Assembly: GCF_050947335.1 (NCBI RefSeq)
Contig: NW_027473343.1
Coordinates: 1,054,001-1,118,000 of the forward strand
Origin: Megachile rotundata
Lineage: Eukaryota > Arthropoda > Insecta > Hymenoptera > Megachilidae
Direction of reading: 5' to 3'
DNA length: 64,000 nt
Shown here in pieces: positions 14,897 to 29,404 of this stretch. The notes beneath the pieces were generated by a model. It was not told where the DNA came from. It ran no database searches and saw only the letters and a list, made by a program, of their open reading frames with translations. Positions within the stretch are counted from its first letter, which is position 1. The number at the start of each line of letters is the position of its first letter. A program made the translations under genes and the position numbers.

Positions 14897-16296
14897 ACGA
14901 TCACAATCATACAATCACAATCATACAATCACAACCATACAATCACAATCATACAAACACAATCATACCGTCACAATCATACAATCACAATCATACAATC
15001 GCAAGCATACAATCACAATCATACAATCACAATCATACAATCGCGAACATACAATTACAATCTCCCAAATACAATCATACAATCACAATCATGCAATCAC
15101 AATCATACAATCACAATCATACAATCGCAACCATACAATCACAATCATACTATCACAATCATAAAATCACAATCATACAATCACAGTCATACAATCACAA
15201 TCATACAATCACAATCATACTATCACAATCATACAATCACAATCATACAATCACAATCATACAATCACAATCATACAATCACAGTCATACAATCACAATC
15301 ATACAATCACAATCATACAATCACAATCATACAATCACAATCATACAATCACAATCATACAATCACAATCATACAATCACAATCATACAATCACAATCAT
15401 ACATACAAAATCATGAAATCTCAATCATACAATCACAAAAATACAATCATAATCATACAATCACAATCATACAATCGCAATCATACAATCACAATCATAC
15501 TATCACAATCATACAATCACAATCATACAATCACAATCATACATTCAAAGTCATGCAATCACAATCATACAATCACAATCATGCAATCACAATCGTACAA
15601 TCACAATCGTACAATCACAATCGAACAATCACAATCGCACAATCACAATCATACAATCACGGTCATACAATCACAATCATACAATCACAATCATACTATC
15701 ACAATCATACAATCACAATCATACAATCACAATCATACAATCAATATTATACAATCACAATCATACAATCACAATCATGCAATCACAATCATACAATCAC
15801 AATCATACTATCACAATCATACAATCACAATCATACAATCACAATCATACAATCACAATCATACAATCACAATCATACATTCAAAGTCATGCAATCTCAA
15901 TCATACAATCACAATCATGCAATCACAATCGTACAATCACAATCGTACAATCACAATCGTACAATCACAATCATACAATCACAATCGTACAATGACAAAC
16001 ATACAATCACAATCATACAATCACAATCATACAATCACAATCATACAATCACAAAAATACAATCATAATCATACAATCACAATCATACAATCGCAATCAT
16101 TCAATCACAATCATACAATCATAATCATACAATCACAATCATACGATCGCAATCATACAATCACAATCATACCATCACAATCATACAATCATAATCATAC
16201 AATCACAATCATACAAACACAATCATACTATCGCAATCATACAATCGCAATCATACAACCACAATCAGACAATCACAATCATACAATCACAATCAT
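14897..16296 (+). repeat. 1,442-bp higher-order unit, copy 2 (nearly complete)
   Basis: This copy directly follows copy 1 and matches it until about 16,296, where CATTCAATC of copy 1 (14,855) is replaced by CATACAATC and the order then diverges. GCGAACATAC is at 15,043 and ATGAAATCTC at 15,413. About 1,400 of 1,442 bp are present. A more distant relative of the same segment is found at about 5,800-6,650. Confidence 0.88.
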
Positions 16297-17640
16297 ACAA
16301 TCACAATCATACAATCTCAATCATACAATCACAATCATACTATCACAATCATACAATCGCAATCATACAATCACAATCATACAATCAATATCGTACAATC
16401 ACAATCATACAATCACAATCATGCAATCACAATCATACAATCGCATTCATACAATCGCAATCATACAATCGCAATCATACAATTACAATCTCCCAAATAC
16501 AATCATACAATCACAATCATGCAATCACAATCGTACAATCGCATTCATACAATCGCAATCATACAATCACAATCATACAATCACGATCATACAATCACAA
16601 TCACACAATCACAAAAATACAATCATAATCATACAATCACAATCGTACAATCGCAATCATACAATTACAATCTCCCAAATACAATCATACAATCACAATC
16701 ATGCAATCACAATCATACAATCACAATCATACAATCGCAACCATACAATCACAATCATACTATCACAATCATAAAATCACAATCATGCAATCACAATCAT
16801 ACAATCATAATCAGACAATGACAATCATACAATCACAATCATACAATCGCAATCAGACAATCACAATCACACAATCACAATCATACAATCACAATCGTAC
16901 AAACATAATCATACAATCACAATCATCCAACCACAATCATACAATCACAATCATACTATCACAATCATACAATCACAATCATACAATCACAATCATACAA
17001 TCACAATCATACAATCACAATCATACAATCACAATCATACAATCACAATCATACATACAAAATCATGCAATCTCAATCATACAATCACAATCGTGCAGTC
17101 ACAATCGTACAATCATAATCATACAATGACAATCATACAATCACAATCATACAATCCCAGTCATACAATCACAATCTCACAATCACAATCATACTATCAC
17201 AATCAAACAATCACAATCATACTATCGCAATCATACAATCACAGTCATACAATCACAGTCATACAATCACAATCATACTATCACAATCATACAGTCACAA
17301 TCATACAATCACAATCATACAATCACAATCATACTATCGCAATCATACAATCGCAATCATACCATCACAATCATAGAGTCACAACCATACAATCATAATC
17401 ATACAATCACAATCATACAATCATAATCATACAATCACAATCATACAATCGCAATCATACAATCACAATCATACAATCACAATCATACTATCGCAATCAT
17501 ACAATCACAATCATACAATCACAATCATACAATCACAATCATACAATTACAATCATACAATCACAATCATACAATCACAATCAAACAATCACAATCATAC
17601 AATCACAATCATACAATCACAATCATACAATCACAATCAT
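16297..17640 (+). repeat. Satellite segment related to 6,690-7,470, then variant-mixed units
   Basis: Two single CTCCCAAAT landmarks (about 16,480 and 16,661) are separated by about 180 bp. ATAAAATC, CAGACAATGAC, CAAACATAATC and ATCCAACC follow, in the order seen at 7,118-7,400. An ACATACAAAATC unit is at about 17,052. After 17,130 the units carry ATCCCAGTC, CTCACAATC and ATAGAGTC variants that I could not place as a long copy elsewhere. No unique sequence. Confidence 0.7.
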
Positions 17641-18249
17641 ACAATCACAATCATACAATCACAATCATGCAATCACAATCATACAATCACAATCATACAA
17701 TCGCAATCCTACAATTACAATCTCCAAAATACAATCTCCCAAATACAATCATACAATCACAATCATACAATCATAATCATACAATCACAATCATACAATC
17801 ACAATCATACAATCACAGTCATACAATCACAATCTTACAATCACAATCATACTATCACAATCATACAATCACAATCATACAATCACAATCATACTATCAC
17901 AATCATACAATCACAATCATACAATCACAATCATACAATCACAGTCATACAATCACAATCCTACAATCACTATCATACTATCACAATCATACAATCACAA
18001 TCATACAATCACAATCATACAATCACAATCATACAATCACAATCATACAATCACAATCATACAATCACAATCATACAATCACAAAAATACAATCATAATC
18101 ATACAATCACAATCATACAATCGCAATCATACAATCACAATCATACAATCATAATCATAGAATCACAATCATACGATCGCAATCATACAATCACAATCAT
18201 ACCATCACAATCATATAGTCACAATCATACAATCATAATCATACAATTA
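17641..18249 (+). repeat. Satellite segment with TCCTACAATT landmark and CGATCG cassette
   Basis: From 17,667 the order ATGCAATC, TCCTACAATT with changed CTCC units, CATAATC, CTTAC and CACTATC follows the segments starting at 3,492 and 11,424. From about 17,897 it follows 7,430-7,990. ACAAAAATAC is at 18,081, followed by ATAGAATC, CGATCG and ATATAGTC. This is a mosaic of two older segment types. Confidence 0.72.
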
Positions 18250-19115
18250 CAATCATACATCACAATCATACAATCACAATCATACAATCGCAATCATACA
18301 ATCGCAATCATACAATCGCAATCGCACAATCACAATCATACACAATCATACAGTCACAATCATACAATCGCAATCATGCAATCGCAATCATATAATTACA
18401 ATCTCCAAAATACAATCTCCCAAATACAATCATACAATCACAATCATACAATCACAATCATACAATCACAACCATACTATCACAATCATACAATCCGAAT
18501 CATACAATCACAATCATACAATAATAATCATACAATCACAATCATACAATCACAGTCATACAATCACAATCTTACAATCACAATCATACTATCACAATCA
18601 TTCAATCATAATCATACAATCACAATCATACAATCACAATCGTACAATCACAATCGTACAATCACAATCGCACAATCACAATCATACAATCACAGTCATA
18701 CAATCACAATCATACAATCACAATCATACGATCGCAATCATACAATCACAATCATACCATCACAATCATACAATCACAATCATACAATCATAATCATACA
18801 ATCACAATCATACATCACAATCATACAATCACAATCATACAATCGCAATCATACAACTACAATCTCCCAAATACAATCTCCCAAATACAATCATACAATC
18901 ACAATCATACAATCACAATCATACAATCACAATCATACAATCACAGTCATATAATCACAGTCATACAATCACAATCATACTATCACTATCATACAATCAC
19001 AATCATACAATCACAGTCATACAATCGCAATCATACAATCACAATCAAACCATCACAATCATACAATCACAGTCATACAATCACAGTCATACAATCACAA
19101 TCATACAATCACAGT
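18250..19115 (+). repeat. Copy of window start (1-868)
   Basis: The variant order of 1-868 is repeated, with ATACATCAC at 18,257, a shortened ATACAC unit near 18,339 (2 bp less), the ATG landmark at 18,376, CCGAATC, AATAATAATC, CGATCG and the CAACTACAATCTCCC landmark near 18,856. A CAACCATACTATC variant near 18,470 and a CAATCAC variant near 18,800 distinguish it from the first copy. Confidence 0.85.
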
Positions 19116-21300
19116 CATACAATCACAGTCATACGATCACAATCATACAAACACAATCATACAATCACAATCATACAATCACAATCATGCAATCACAATC
19201 ATACAATCGCAATCATACAATCACAATCATACTATCACAATCATAAAATCACAATCATGCAATCACAATCATACAATCATAATCAGACAATGACAATCAT
19301 ACAATCACAATCATACAATCACAATCATACATCACAATCATATAATCACAATCGTACAATCGCAATCATACAACTACCATCTCCCAAATACAATCATACA
19401 ATCACAATCATACAATCACAATCATACAATCACAATCATACAATCACAGTCATACTATCACAATCATTCAAACACAATCATACAATCACAATCATACAAT
19501 CACAATCATACAATCACAGTCATACAATCACAATCTTACAAACACAATCATACAATCACAATCATACAATCACAATCATACAATCACAGTCATACAATCA
19601 CAATCTTACAATCACAATCATACAATCACAATCATACAATCACAGTCATACAATTACAGTCATACAATCACAATCTTACAATCACAATCATACATTCAAA
19701 ATCATGCAATCACAATCATACAATCACAATCATACATTCAAAGTCATGCAATCACAATCATACAATCACAATCATGCAATCACAATCGTACAATCACAAT
19801 CGTACAATCACAATCGCACAATCACAATCGCACAATCACAATCATACAATCACAGTCATACAACCACAATCATACAATCACAATCATACTATAACAATCA
19901 TACAATCACAATCATACAATCACAATCATACAATCAATATCATACAATCTCAATCATACAATCACAATCATGCAATCACAATCATACAATCGCATTCATA
20001 CAATCGCAATCATACAATCACAATCATACAATCACAATCGTACAACCACAATCATACAATCACAATCATACAATCACAGTCATACAATCACAATCATACA
20101 ATCACAATCATACGATCGCAATCATACAATCACAATCATACCATCACAATCATACAATCACAATCATACAATCATAATCATACAATTACAATCATACATC
20201 ACAATCATACAATCACAATCATACAATCGCAATCATACAACTACAATCTCCCAAATACAATCATACAATCACAATCATACAATCACAAACATACAATCAC
20301 AATCATACTATCACAATCATACAAACACAATCATACAATCACAATCATACAACCACAATCATACAATCACAATCATACAACCACAATCAGACAATCACAA
20401 TCATACAATCACAATCATACTATCGCAATCATACAATCGCAATCATACCATCACAATCATACAGTCACAACCATACAATCATAATCGTACAATCACAATC
20501 GCACAATCACAATCGCACAATCACAATCATACAATCACAGTCATACAATCACAATCATACAATCACAATCATACTATCACAATCATACAATCACAATCAT
20601 ACAATCACAATCATACAATCAATATCATACAATCACAATCATACAATCACAATCATGCAATCACAATCATACAATCGCTTTCATACAATCGCAATCATAC
20701 AATCACAATCATACAATCACAATCATACAATCACAATCATACAATCACAGACATACAATCACAATCTTACAATCACAATCATACAATCACAATCATACAG
20801 TCACAATCATACAATCACAATCACACAATCACAATCATACTATCGCAATCATACAATCGCAATCATACCATCACAATCATACAGTCACAACCATACAATC
20901 ATAATCATACAATCACAATCATACAATCATAATCATACAATCGCAATCATACAATCGCAATCATACAATCACAATCATACAATCACAATCATACTATCGC
21001 AATCATACAATCACAATCATACAATCACAATCATACAATCACAATCATACAATTACAATCATACAATCACAATCATACAATCACAATCATACAATCACAA
21101 TCATACAATCACAATCATACAATCACAATCATGCAATCACAATCATACAATCGCAATCAGACAATCACAATCACACAATCACAATCATACAATCACAATC
21201 GTACAAACATAATCATACAATCACAATCATCCAACCACAATCATACAATCACAATCATACTATCACAATCATACAATCACAATCATACAATCACAATCAT
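19116..21300 (+). repeat. Mosaic satellite segment with first CAACTACCATCTCCC cassette
   Basis: The part around 19,140-20,090 contains ATAAAATC, CAGACAATGAC, ATACATCAC, CAACTACCATCTCCC (about 19,370), CTTAC and CAGTC alternation, and the ACATTCAAAGTCATGC cassette (about 19,735). This is the cassette seen again near 21,344, 24,381, 29,800, 38,357, 41,269, 42,720 and 44,524. From about 20,405 to 20,880 the order (ATACTATCGC, CAACCATAC, CTTTC at about 20,677, CAGACATAC) resembles 2,850-3,230 and 10,475-10,870. From 21,131 CGCAATCAGAC, CAAACATAATC and ATCCAACC resemble 7,295-7,400 and 16,845-16,940. Confidence 0.7.
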
Positions 21301-23983
21301 ACAATCACAATCATACAATCACAATCGTACAATCGCAATCATACAACTACCATCTCCCAAATACAATCATACAATCACAATCATACAATCACAATCATAC
21401 AATCACAATCATACAATCACAGTCATACTATCACAATCATACAAACACAATCATACAATCACAATCATACAATCACAATCATACAATCACAGTCATACAA
21501 TCACAATCTTACAATCACAATCATACAATCACAATCATACAATCACAATCATACAATCACAGTCATACAATCACAATCTTACAATCACAATCATACAATC
21601 ACAATCATACAATCACAGTCATACAATTACAGTCATACAATCACAATCTTACAATCACAATCATACATTCAAAGTCATGCAATCACAATCATACAATCAC
21701 AATCATGCAATCACAATCGTACAATCACAATCGTACAATCACAATCGCACAATCACAATCGCACAATCACAATCATACAATCACAGTCATACAACCACAA
21801 TCATACAATCACAATCATACTATAACAATCATACAATCACAATCATACAATCACAATCATACAATCAATATCATACAATCTTAATCATACAATCACAATC
21901 ATGCAATCACAATCATACAATCGCATTCATACAATCGCAATCATACAATCACAATCATACAATCACAATCGTACAACCACAATCATACAATCACAATCAT
22001 ACAATCACAGTCATACAATCACAATCATACAATCACAATCATACGATCGCAATCATACAATCACAATCATACCATCGCAATCATACAATCGCAATCATAC
22101 CATCACAATCATACAGTCACAACCATACAATCATAATCGTACAATCACAATCGCACAATCACAATCGCACAATCACAATCATACAATCACAGTCATACAA
22201 TCACAATCATACAATCACAATCATACTATCACAATCATACAATCACAATCATACAATCACAATCATACAAACACAATCATACAATCACAATCATACAATC
22301 ACAATCATACAATCACAGTCATACAATCACAATCTTACAATCACAATCATACAATCACAATCATACAATCACAATCATACAATCACAGTCATACAATCAC
22401 AATCTTACAATCACAATCATACAATCACAATCATACAATCACAGTCATACAATTACAGTCATACAATCACAATCTTACAATCACAATCATACATTCAAAA
22501 TCATGCAATCACAATCATACAATCACAATCATACATTCAAAGTCATGCAATCACAATCATACAATCACAATCGCACAATCACAATCGCACAATCACAATC
22601 ATACAATCACAGTCATACAATCACAATCATACAATCACAATCATACTATCACAATCATAAAATCACAATCATACAATCACAATCATACAATCAATATCAT
22701 ACAATCTCAATCATGCAATCACAATCATGCAATCACAATCATACAATCGCATTCATACAATCGCAATCATACAATCACAATCATACAATCACAATCGTAC
22801 AACCACAATCATACAATCACAATCTTACGATCACAATCATTCAATCACAATCATACAATCACAATCATACAATAACAATCATACAATCACAATCATACAA
22901 TCACAATCATACAATCACAATCATACAATCACAATCATACGATCACAATCATACAATCACAATCATACCATCACAATCATACAATCACAGTCATACAATC
23001 ACAGTCATACGATCACAATCATACAAACACAATCATACAATCACAATCATACAATCACAATCATGCAATCACAATCATACAATCGCAATCCTACAATCAC
23101 AATCATACTATCACAATCATACTATCACAATCATAAAATCACAATCATGCAATCACAATCATACAATCATAATCAGACAATGACAATCATACAATCACAA
23201 TCATACAATCACAATCATACAATCACAATCATACATCACAATCATACAATCACAATCGTACAATCGCAATCATACAACTACCATCTCCCAAATACAATCA
23301 TACAATCACAATCATACAATCACAATCATACAATCACAGTCATACAATCACAATCTTACAATCACAATCATACAATCACAATCATGAAATCACAATCATG
23401 CAATCACAATCATACAATCACAATCATACAATCGCAATCCTACAATTACAATCTCCAAAATACAATCTCCCAAATACAATCATACAATCACAATCATACA
23501 ATCATAATCATACAATCACAATCATACAATCACAATCATACAATCACAGTCATACAATCACAATCTTACAATCACAATCATACTATCACAATCATACAAT
23601 CACAATCATACCATCACAATCATACAATCACAATCATACAATCACAATCATACAATCACAGTCATACAATCACAATCCTACAATCACCTTCATACTATCA
23701 CAATCATACAATCACAATCATACAATCACAATCATACAATCACAATCATACAATCACAATCATACATACAAAATCATGCAATCTTAATCATACAATCACA
23801 ATCATGCAATCACAATCATACAATCATAATCATACAATGACAATCATACAATCATAATCATATCAATCACAATCATACAATCACAATCATACAATCACAA
23901 TCATACAACCACAATCATACAATCACAAAAATACAATCATAATCATACAATCACAATCATACAATCGCAATCATACAATCACA
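21301..23983 (+). repeat. Satellite block related to 24,340-25,950 (offset 3,079)
   Basis: CAACTACCATCTCCC at 21,344 matches 24,381 at offset 3,037. After about 21,660 the offset is 3,079 because the second copy carries three more units (42 bp, ACATTCAGAATC). The match covers ACATTCAAAGTC, CATTC, CGATCG, CAAACAC and CTTAC order to about 22,880. From about 23,035 to 23,870 ATAAAATC, CAACTACCATCTCCC (23,276), the TCCTACAATT landmark (about 23,443), ACATACAAAATC and a 15-bp CATATCAATCAC unit (about 23,859) follow the order of the 1,189-bp unit found at 26,214. Confidence 0.75.
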
Positions 23984-26213
23984 ATCATACAATCACAATC
24001 ATACAATCACAATCATACAATCACAATCATACAATCACAATCATACCATCACAATCATACCATCACAATCATACGATCACAATCATACAATCACAATCAT
24101 ACCATCACAATCATACAATCACAGTCATACAATCACAGTCATACGATCACAATCATACAAACACAATCATACAATCACAATCATACAATCACAATCATGC
24201 AATCACAATCATACAATCGCAATCATACAATCACAATCATACTATCACAATCATAAAATCACAATCATGCAATCACAATCATACAATCATAATCAGACAA
24301 TGACAATCATACAATCACAATCATACAATCACAATCATACATCACAATCATACAATCACAATCGTACAATCGCAATCATACAACTACCATCTCCCAAATA
24401 CAATCATACAATCACAATCATACAATCACAATCATACAATCACAATCATACAATCACAGTCATACTATCACAATCATACAAACACAATCATACAATCACA
24501 ATCATACAATCACAATCATACAATCACAGTCATACAATCACAATCTTACAATCACAATCATACAATCACAATCATACAATCACAATCATACAATCACAGT
24601 CATACAATCACAATCTTACAATCACAATCATACAATCACAATCATACAATCACAGTCATACAATTACAGTCATACAATCACAATCTTACAATCACAATCA
24701 TACATTCAGAATCATGCAATCACAATCATACAATCGCAATCATACATTCAAAGTCATGCAATCACAATCATACAATCACAATCATGCAATCACAATCGTA
24801 CAATCACAATCGTACAATCACAATCGCACAATCACAATCGCACAATCACAATCATACAATCACAGTCATACAACCACAATCATACAATCACAATCATACT
24901 ATAACAATCATACAATCACAATCATACAATCACAATCATACAATCAATATCATACAATCTTAATCATACAATCACAATCATGCAATCACAATCATACAAT
25001 CGCATTCATACAATCGCAATCATACAATCACAATCATACAATCACAATCGTACAAACACAATCATACAATCACAATCATACAATCACAGTCATACAATCA
25101 CAATCATACAATCACAATCATACGATCGCAATCATACAATCACAATCATACCATCGCAATCATACAATCGCAATCATACCATCACAATCATACAGTCACA
25201 ACCATACAATCATAATCGTACAATCACAATCGCACAATCACAATCGCACAATCACAATCATACAATCACAGTCATACAATCACAATCATACAATCACAAT
25301 CATACTATCACAATCATACAATCACAATCATACAATCACAATCATACAAACACAATCATACAATCACAATCATACAATCACAATCATACAATCACAGTCA
25401 TACAATCACAATCTTACAATCACAATCATACAATCACAATCATACAATCACAATCATACAATCACAGTCATACAATCACAATCTTACAATCACAATCATA
25501 CAATCACAATCATACAATCACAGTCATACAATTACAGTCATACAATCACAATCTTACAATCACAATCATACATTCAAAATCATGCAATCACAATCATACA
25601 ATCACAATCATACATTCAAAGTCATGCAATCACAATCATACAATCACAATCGCACAATCACAATCGCACAATCACAATCATACAATCACAGTCATACAAT
25701 CACAATCATACAATCACAATCATACTATCACAATCATAAAATCACAATCATACAATCACAATCATACAATCAATATCATACAATCTCAATCATGCAATCA
25801 CAATCATGCAATCACAATCATACAATCGCATTCATACAATCGCAATCATACAATCACAATCATACAATCACAATCGTACAACCACAATCATACAATCACA
25901 ATCTTACGATCACAATCATTCAATCACAATCATACAATCACAATCATACAATAACAATCATACAATCACAATCATACAATCACAATCATACAATCACAAT
26001 CATACAATCACAATCATACAATCACAATCATACAATCACAATCATACGATCACAATCATACAATCACAATCATACCATCACAATCATACAATCACAGTCA
26101 TACAATCACAGTCATACGATCACAATCATACAAACACAATCATACAATCACAATCATACAATCACAATCATGCAATCACAATCATACAATCGCAATCATA
26201 CAATCACAATCAT

Positions 26214-27402
26214 ACTATCACAATCATAAAATCACAATCATGCAATCACAATCATACAATCATAATCAGACAATGACAATCATACAATCACAATCATACA
26301 ATCACAATCATACAATCACAATCATACATCACAATCATACAATCACAATCGTACAATCGCAATCATACAACTACCATCTCCCAAATACAATCATACAATC
26401 ACAATCATACAATCACAATCATACAATCACAGTCATACAATCACAATCTTACAATCACAATCATACAATCACAATCATAAAATCACAATCATGCAATCAC
26501 AATCATACAATCACAATCATACAATCGCAATCCTACAATTACAATCTCCAAAATACAATCTCCCAAATACAATCATACAATCACAATCATACATTCATAA
26601 TCATACAATCACAATCATACAATCACAATCATACAATCACAGTCATACAATCACAATCTTACAATCACAATCATACTATCACAATCATACAATCACAATC
26701 ATACCATCACAATCATACAATCACAATCATACAATCACAATCATACAATCACAGTCATACAATCACAATCCTACAATCACCTTCATACTATCACAATCAT
26801 ACAATCACAATCATGCAATCACAATCATACAATCACAATCATACAATCACAATCATACAATCACAATCATACATACAAAATCATGCAATCTTAATCATAC
26901 AATCACAATCATGCAATCACAATCATACAATCATAATCATACAATGACAATCATACAATCATAATCATATCAATCACAATCATACAATCACAATCATACA
27001 ATCACAATCATACAACCACAATCATACAATCACAAAAATACAATCATAATCATACAATCACAATCATACAATCGCAATCATACAATCACAATCATACAAT
27101 CATAATCATAGAATCACAATCATACGATCGCAATCATACAATCACAATCATACCATCACAATCATATAGTCACAATCATACAATCATAATCATACAATTA
27201 CAATCATACATCACAATCATACAATCACAATCATACAATCGCAATCATACAACTACAATCTCCCAAATACAATCTCCCAAATACAATCATACAATCACAG
27301 TCATACAATCACAATCATACTATCACAATCATACAATCACAATCATACAATCGCAATCATACAATCGCAATCACACAATCACAATCATACAATCACAATC
27401 AT
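26214..27402 (+). repeat. 1,189-bp tandem unit, copy 1
   Basis: Order: ATAAAATC, CAGACAATGAC, ATACATCAC, CAACTACCATCTCCC (about 26,368), ATAAAATC, TCCTACAATT landmark, CACCTTC, ACATACAAAATC, CATATCAATCAC (15-bp unit), ACAAAAATAC, ATAGAATC, CGATCG, ATACATCAC, CAACTACAATCTCCC. The period is 85 x 14 minus 1, which equals two 13-bp ATACATCAC units and one 15-bp CATATCAATCAC unit. It differs from copy 2 at ATACATTCATAATC (about 26,590) and an extra ATGCAATC (about 26,815). The left boundary is set by the ATACTATCACAATCATAAAA junction and is approximate. Confidence 0.85.
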
Positions 27403-28590
27403 ACTATCACAATCATAAAATCACAATCATGCAATCACAATCATACAATCATAATCAGACAATGACAATCATACAATCACAATCATACAATCACAATCAT
27501 ACAATCACAATCATACATCACAATCATACAATCACAATCGTACAATCGCAATCATACAACTACCATCTCCCAAATACAATCATACAATCACAATCATACA
27601 ATCACAATCATACAATCACAGTCATACAATCACAATCTTACAATCACAATCATACAATCACAATCATAAAATCACAATCATGCAATCACAATCATACAAT
27701 CACAATCATACAATCGCAATCCTACAATTACAATCTCCAAAATACAATCTCCCAAATACAATCATACAATCACAATCATACAATCATAATCATACAATCA
27801 CAATCATACAATCACAATCATACAATCACAGTCATACAATCACAATCTTACAATCACAATCATACTATCACAATCATACAATCACAATCATACCATCACA
27901 ATCATACAATCACAATCATACAATCACAATCATACAATCACAGTCATACAATCACAATCCTACAATCACCTTCATACTATCACAATCATACAATCACAAT
28001 CATACAATCACAATCATACAATCACAATCATACAATCACAATCATACAATCACAATCATACATACAAAATCATGCAATCTTAATCATACAATCACAATCA
28101 TGCAATCACAATCATACAATCATAATCATACAATGACAATCATACAATCATAATCATATCAATCACAATCATACAATCACAATCATACAATCACAATCAT
28201 ACAACCACAATCATACAATCACAAAAATACAATCATAATCATACAATCACAATCATACAATCGCAATCATACAATCACAATCATACAATCATAATCATAG
28301 AATCACAATCATACGATCGCAATCATACAATCACAATCATACCATCACAATCATATAGTCACAATCATACAATCATAATCATACAATTACAATCATACAT
28401 CACAATCATACAATCACAATCATACAATCGCAATCATACAACTACAATCTCCCAAATACAATCTCCCAAATACAATCATACAATCACAGTCATACAATCA
28501 CAATCATACTATCACAATCATACAATCACAATCATACAATCGCAATCATACAATCGCAATCACACAATCACAATCATACAATCACAATCA
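27403..28590 (+). repeat. 1,189-bp tandem unit, copy 2
   Basis: Directly follows copy 1 with the same landmark order (CAACTACCATCTCCC at about 27,557, TCCTACAATT near 27,719, CAACTACAATCTCCC near 28,440). It ends where ATACTATC of copy 1 is replaced by ATACAGTC just before the ATG landmark at 28,618. A single related unit, 14 bp longer, lies at about 31,635-32,838. Confidence 0.85.
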
Positions 28591-28860
28591 TACAGTCACA
28601 ATCATACAATCGCAATCATGCAATCGCAATCATATAATTACAATCTCCAAAATACAATCTCCCAAATACAATCATACAATCACAATCATACAATCACAAT
28701 CATACTATCACAATCATACAATCCGAATCATACAATCACAATCATACAATAATAATCATACAATCACAATCATACAATCACAGTCATACAATCACAATCT
28801 TACAATCACAATCATACTATCACAATCATACAATCATAATCATACAATCACAATCATACA

Positions 28861-29404
28861 ATCACAATCGTACAATCACAATCGTACAATCACAATCGCA
28901 CAATCACAATCATACAATCACAGTCATACAATCACAATCATACAATCACAATCATACAGTCACAATCATACAATCGCAATCATACAATCACAATCATTCT
29001 ATCGCAATCATACAATCCCAATCATACCATCACAATCATACAATCACAACCATACAATCATAATCATACAATCCCAATAATACAATCATAATCATACAAT
29101 CACAATCATACAATCGCAATCATACAATCACAATCATACAATCCCAATCATACTAACACACTCATACAATCGCAATCATACAATTACAATCTCCCAAATA
29201 CAATCTCCCAAATACAATCATACAATCACAATCATACAATCAAAATCATACAATCACAATCATACAATCACAATCATACAATCACAATCATACAATCGCA
29301 ATCATACACCCACAATCACACAATTACAATCAAAATCATACAATCGCAATCTTACGATCACAATCATTCAATCACAATCATACAATCACAATCATACAAT
29401 AACA
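28861..29404 (+). repeat. Linker satellite segment between the two 5,421-offset copies
   Basis: It carries TCGTAC and TCGCAC runs, then the CCCAATAA (29,073), ACTAACAC, doubled CTCCCAAAT and ACACCC order also found at 869-1,250 and 37,480-37,870. Near 29,320-29,340 an extra hexamer (ACAATT, ACAATC, then AAAATCAT) shifts the register by 6 bp. No unique sequence. Confidence 0.72.

Larger units (their letters stand above)
23984..28860 (+). repeat. 4.9-kb higher-order block, first copy (recurs at 29,405-33,088)
   Basis: ACGATC at 24,073 matches 29,494, and the variant order then agrees at offset 5,421 up to about 26,276, with three overlapping long repeat-derived frames identical in length between copies. 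The block holds two tandem 1,189-bp units at 26,214-28,590 where the second copy holds one, so after them the offset is 4,232 (ATG landmark 28,618 versus 32,850). Similarity ends near 28,860, where TCGTAC units here are replaced by AATAATAATC there. Confidence 0.85.

Noticed and set aside
14335..16068. 577-codon open frame, possible asparagine/histidine-rich protein
   Set aside because: It spans the junction of the 1,442-bp duplication and only exists because the repeat lacks stops; the amino-acid period is the 42-bp frame cycle of the repeat.
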